A DNA stretch of 15,166 bases from UBA4416 sp020846025 (lineage in GTDB: Bacteria > Bacteroidota > Bacteroidia > B-17B0 > Aurantibacillaceae), in the NCBI GenBank assembly GCA_963169295.1, contig CAUJDD010000070.1, positions 1-15,166 of the forward strand, given 5' to 3'. Position 1 is the stretch's first letter; each line of letters opens with the position of its first letter. This document shows, in pieces, positions 13,738-15,166 of the stretch. Both the position numbers and the translations under genes were made by a program. The notes under the pieces were generated by a model. The model was given only the letters and a program-made list of their open reading frames with translations, made no database searches and had not been told where the DNA came from.

Positions 13738-14648
13738 TGTTAGAAGTTAAACATATAAAACACCATGAAATTGATTTAAAAAAGTGGGATAGTGTTGTTT
13801 TAGCTTCACATTACCCCTTTGTATTTGCTCAATCATTCTATTTGAACGCGACCTGTCCTAATTGGGAAGCATTAATTATAGGCGATTATCAATCTATTTT
13901 TCCTTTAACTTTAAAAACAAAATGGGGATTTACCTACTTGCCACAACCACCCTTTACCTCACAACTTGGAGTGTATGGCAAAATAAATTTACAAATTGAA
14001 AAAGCATTTTATGATTATATTACTCAACATTATAAACTTATTGATTTAGAGCTAAATGCAAGTCATCAATTAAAGCAAGCCTCAGTAAAACCTAAAGTAA
14101 CTTATTGTATAAATTATAAAAACAAATATCAATTTAATCAAAACACGAAACGAAATATATCTAAAGCAAAGCAAGCGGGATTCAAAGTATTACAAGTTGA
14201 AAACAATGCTGTTATACAGTTAACGCAACAATACATTCACCCATTTTTAGAGAAAAAAGTTGGGTTATCTTCTACTACAGTTTTAGTTCTTGATCGTTTA
14301 ATTTTAAGTGCAATAGCACAACATCACTTAGTTTGTTTTAAAGTAGAAGATTCTCAAGGAAAATTAAAAGCCCTAGCTTGTTTTATTTGTAATGGTAAAC
14401 ATGCATTTTATTTGAAAGGAAATAATTTTGATAAGGCAGAAAATACAGGAAGTATGCACCTGTTATTAGAACACGCTATACACTATTTTTCTGATAAGTC
14501 TATTTTATTTGATTTTGGTGGAGGCTCAAAAGCAGGAATTGCCAATTTTTATAGTGGTTTTGGAGCAGAGGTAATGACTTATGGATTTCTTCAAATTAAT
14601 CTCCTGCCGTGGATATTGAAGCTTATTAAAAAATTAAATCAAAGGTAA
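13737..14648 (+). CDS. FemAB-like GNAT acyltransferase, copy 2
   Basis: A 303-residue protein from ATG 13737, sharing one base with the previous stop (TAATG). It repeats the layout of its neighbour: FAQSFYLNATCP (30-41) and YLPQPPFTSQLG (67-78) in the N-half, TKRNISKAKQAGF (137-149) opening the C-half, then FYLKGNNFDKAENTGSMHLLLEHAI and FDFGGGSKAGIANFYSGFG (258-276). Overall identity with copy 1 is low, so duplication is old or the two were recruited separately. The pair probably acts on the product of the upstream glycosyltransferase. The last 20 residues are hydrophobic and basic (LLPWILKLIKKLNQR), which may help membrane contact. It is the last gene of the operon; no clear hairpin terminator follows, only T-rich stretches at about 14670-14683. 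Confidence 0.8.
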   Translation: MLEVKHIKHHEIDLKKWDSVVLASHYPFVFAQSFYLNATCPNWEALIIGDYQSIFPLTLKTKWGFTYLPQPPFTSQLGVYGKINLQIEKAFYDYITQHYKLIDLELNASHQLKQASVKPKVTYCINYKNKYQFNQNTKRNISKAKQAGFKVLQVENNAVIQLTQQYIHPFLEKKVGLSSTTVLVLDRLILSAIAQHHLVCFKVEDSQGKLKALACFICNGKHAFYLKGNNFDKAENTGSMHLLLEHAIHYFSDKSILFDFGGGSKAGIANFYSGFGAEVMTYGFLQINLLPWILKLIKKLNQR

Positions 14649-14701
14649 TTATGATTTAGGCAAAAGATGTTTTTTATTTTTTATCCATACGATGAAAAAA
14701 A

Positions 14702-14860
14702 ATGTTGCATTGCTTTGCAAAACATTTACTTGAAAACGGAACTGACTTGCGTTATATACAGGAATTACTAGGGCATAGCAGTAGCCACACTACTGAAATT
14801 CACACCCATGTAAGCACCAAAAGTATCCAAAATGCTAAGAGCCCATTTGATGATTTATAA
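14702..14860 (+). pseudogene. Tyrosine recombinase (XerC/D-type integrase) remnant, C-terminal end only
   Basis: Fifty-two codons, opened by a TGA at 14693-14695 and an ATG at 14702, closed by TAA at 14858. The translation holds LLENGTDLRYIQELLGH, then SSSHTTEIHTHVSTKSIQN and ends KSPFDDL, which is the C-terminal signature of Bacteroidota phage-type integrases. A full protein is about 300 residues. Two catalytic features are broken. The box normally reading HxLRHSFATHLLE appears as MLHCFAKHLLE, without the Arg. The Tyr nucleophile in TTEIYTHV is His34 (CAC at 14801, one transition from TAC). The later LGH His is kept. No further part of the gene is recognisable in the 50 bases upstream. It cannot be an active recombinase and is read as a relic of a former integration event. 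Confidence 0.85.
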
Positions 14861-14951
14861 ATGGAAAAAATGTATATATATGTTAATAAACAAATCCTCA
14901 TTCATATTTCGCAAAGCCAACGATAATTAATCAGATTAGAGCAGTATTGTG

Positions 14952-15010
14952 ATGGTTATAAGTAAGTTGGTGGCAATGGCAGGTCGACCATGCTACCGAC
15001 TATCAACCGT
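14952..15010 (+). repeat. Long imperfect hairpin downstream of the recombinase relic
   Basis: Three nested stems fold on the plus strand. ATGGTTATA (14952-14960) pairs with TAT and AACCGT (15001-15010, one bulged C at 15004). GTTGGTGGC (14966-14974) pairs with GCTACCGAC (14992-15000) across all nine positions. ATGG (14976-14979) pairs with CCAT (14988-14991) around an 8-base loop CAGGTCGA. Unpaired bases are AGTAA (14961-14965) and A14975. Three pairs are G-T/G-U, which would be A-C mismatches on the other strand, so the fold favours the plus strand. The stretch is richer in G and C than its surroundings. It lies between the recombinase relic and a new open frame. Function unknown; a structured RNA or a folded single-strand recombination site are the main ideas. 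Confidence 0.6.
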
Positions 15011-15040
15011 AAACGAATTGAATATAAAAAATAAAACAAA

Positions 15041-15166
15041 ATGATAATAGGAGTTCATACTATCAACTATTCAAAAAATGCAGAAGCCAACAAAGTAGGG
15101 TTGAATGGAAAATTGCACAAAATAACATCTTGGTTACGGTGTTTGGAAACGGAAAAAGTAAAACAA
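15041..15166 (+). CDS. Start of an unidentified gene, N-terminus VOC-like, cut by window end
   Basis: Forty-two open codons run from ATG 15041 to the window edge. The first residues, MIIGVHTINYSKNAEANKV, resemble the start of VOC-superfamily (glyoxalase/extradiol dioxygenase fold) proteins, which often begin MIIGxHxIxYSxNxEADK. The next part (LNGKLHKITSWLRCLETEKV) does not look like the VOC continuation, where a short FFRDVL-like helix is expected. The third frame over 15101-15166 is also open and encodes VEWKIAQNNILVTVFGNG, so a frameshift or chimera is possible. The start sits 30 bases after the hairpin, with the A-rich, Shine-Dalgarno-less leader normal for this phylum. The gene model is tentative. 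Confidence 0.4.
   Translation, partial: MIIGVHTINYSKNAEANKVGLNGKLHKITSWLRCLETEKVKQ

Noticed and set aside
8147..14648. A complete carotenoid biosynthesis cluster
   Set aside because: Only one CrtI/CrtISO-like enzyme is present; no phytoene synthase, cyclase, hydroxylase or ketolase accompanies it.
14861..14926. Small open frame of 21 codons directly after the recombinase stop
   Set aside because: It starts at the base after the TAA and has no recognisable motif; 21 codons in AT-rich DNA is expected by chance, so it is treated as part of the relic region.
14982..14989. GGTCGACC perfect palindrome as a protein-binding site
   Set aside because: It lies in the loop and upper stem of the larger hairpin and is better explained as part of it.
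14952..15010. Integron attC site
   Set aside because: attC needs RYYYAAC on the left and GTTRRRY on the right. Here GTT-type sequence is on the left arm and AAC on the right, and GTTATAA does not fit GTTRRRY. A folded recombination site of another kind remains possible.

Overview
The window looks like chromosomal DNA of a low-GC member of the Bacteroidota, probably Flavobacteriia or a close relative. The basis is the AT-rich sequence, several promoters of the Bacteroidota type (TAnnTTTG at -7), start codons without Shine-Dalgarno sequences, a TonB-dependent receptor with an N-terminal carboxypeptidase-regulatory domain, paired beta-barrel outer-membrane proteins of a Bacteroidota-type family, and an NdpA-like nucleoid protein. 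The exact genus cannot be read from the sequence.

Layout. Positions 1-242 hold the 3' end of an inositol-monophosphatase-family gene (+). From 239 to 8001 everything is on the minus strand. In map order this is two tandem paralogous beta-barrel outer-membrane proteins (239-1198 and 1318-2274), an NdpA-like nucleoid-associated protein (2365-3423), rplS for ribosomal protein L19 with its own promoter, hairpin-bearing leader and terminator (3509-4026), and a small secreted protein of unknown function (4082-4549). A tight three-gene operon follows: TonB-dependent receptor, PduO-type cobalamin adenosyltransferase and PaaI-like thioesterase (8001 down to 4676).

From 8147 to 14648 the content changes to an oxidoreductase of the phytoene desaturase/carotenoid isomerase type (+), a minus-strand pair of glycosyltransferases (GT2 then GT4), and a divergent plus-strand operon of one GT4 glycosyltransferase and two tandem FemAB-like acyltransferases joined by ATGA and TAATG overlaps. 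This second block reads as cell-envelope or surface-glycan biosynthesis. The enzymes could build and then acylate or aminoacylate a glycan, but no substrate can be read from the sequence.

The last 500 bases are different again. They contain a 52-codon remnant of a tyrosine recombinase that has lost catalytic residues, then a 59-nt imperfect hairpin whose G-U pairs work only on the plus strand, then the start of a new open frame whose first residues resemble a VOC (glyoxalase-fold) protein. This looks like the edge of a mobile or cassette-like region and is the part most worth following up. No tRNA, rRNA, CRISPR array or complete insertion sequence was seen.
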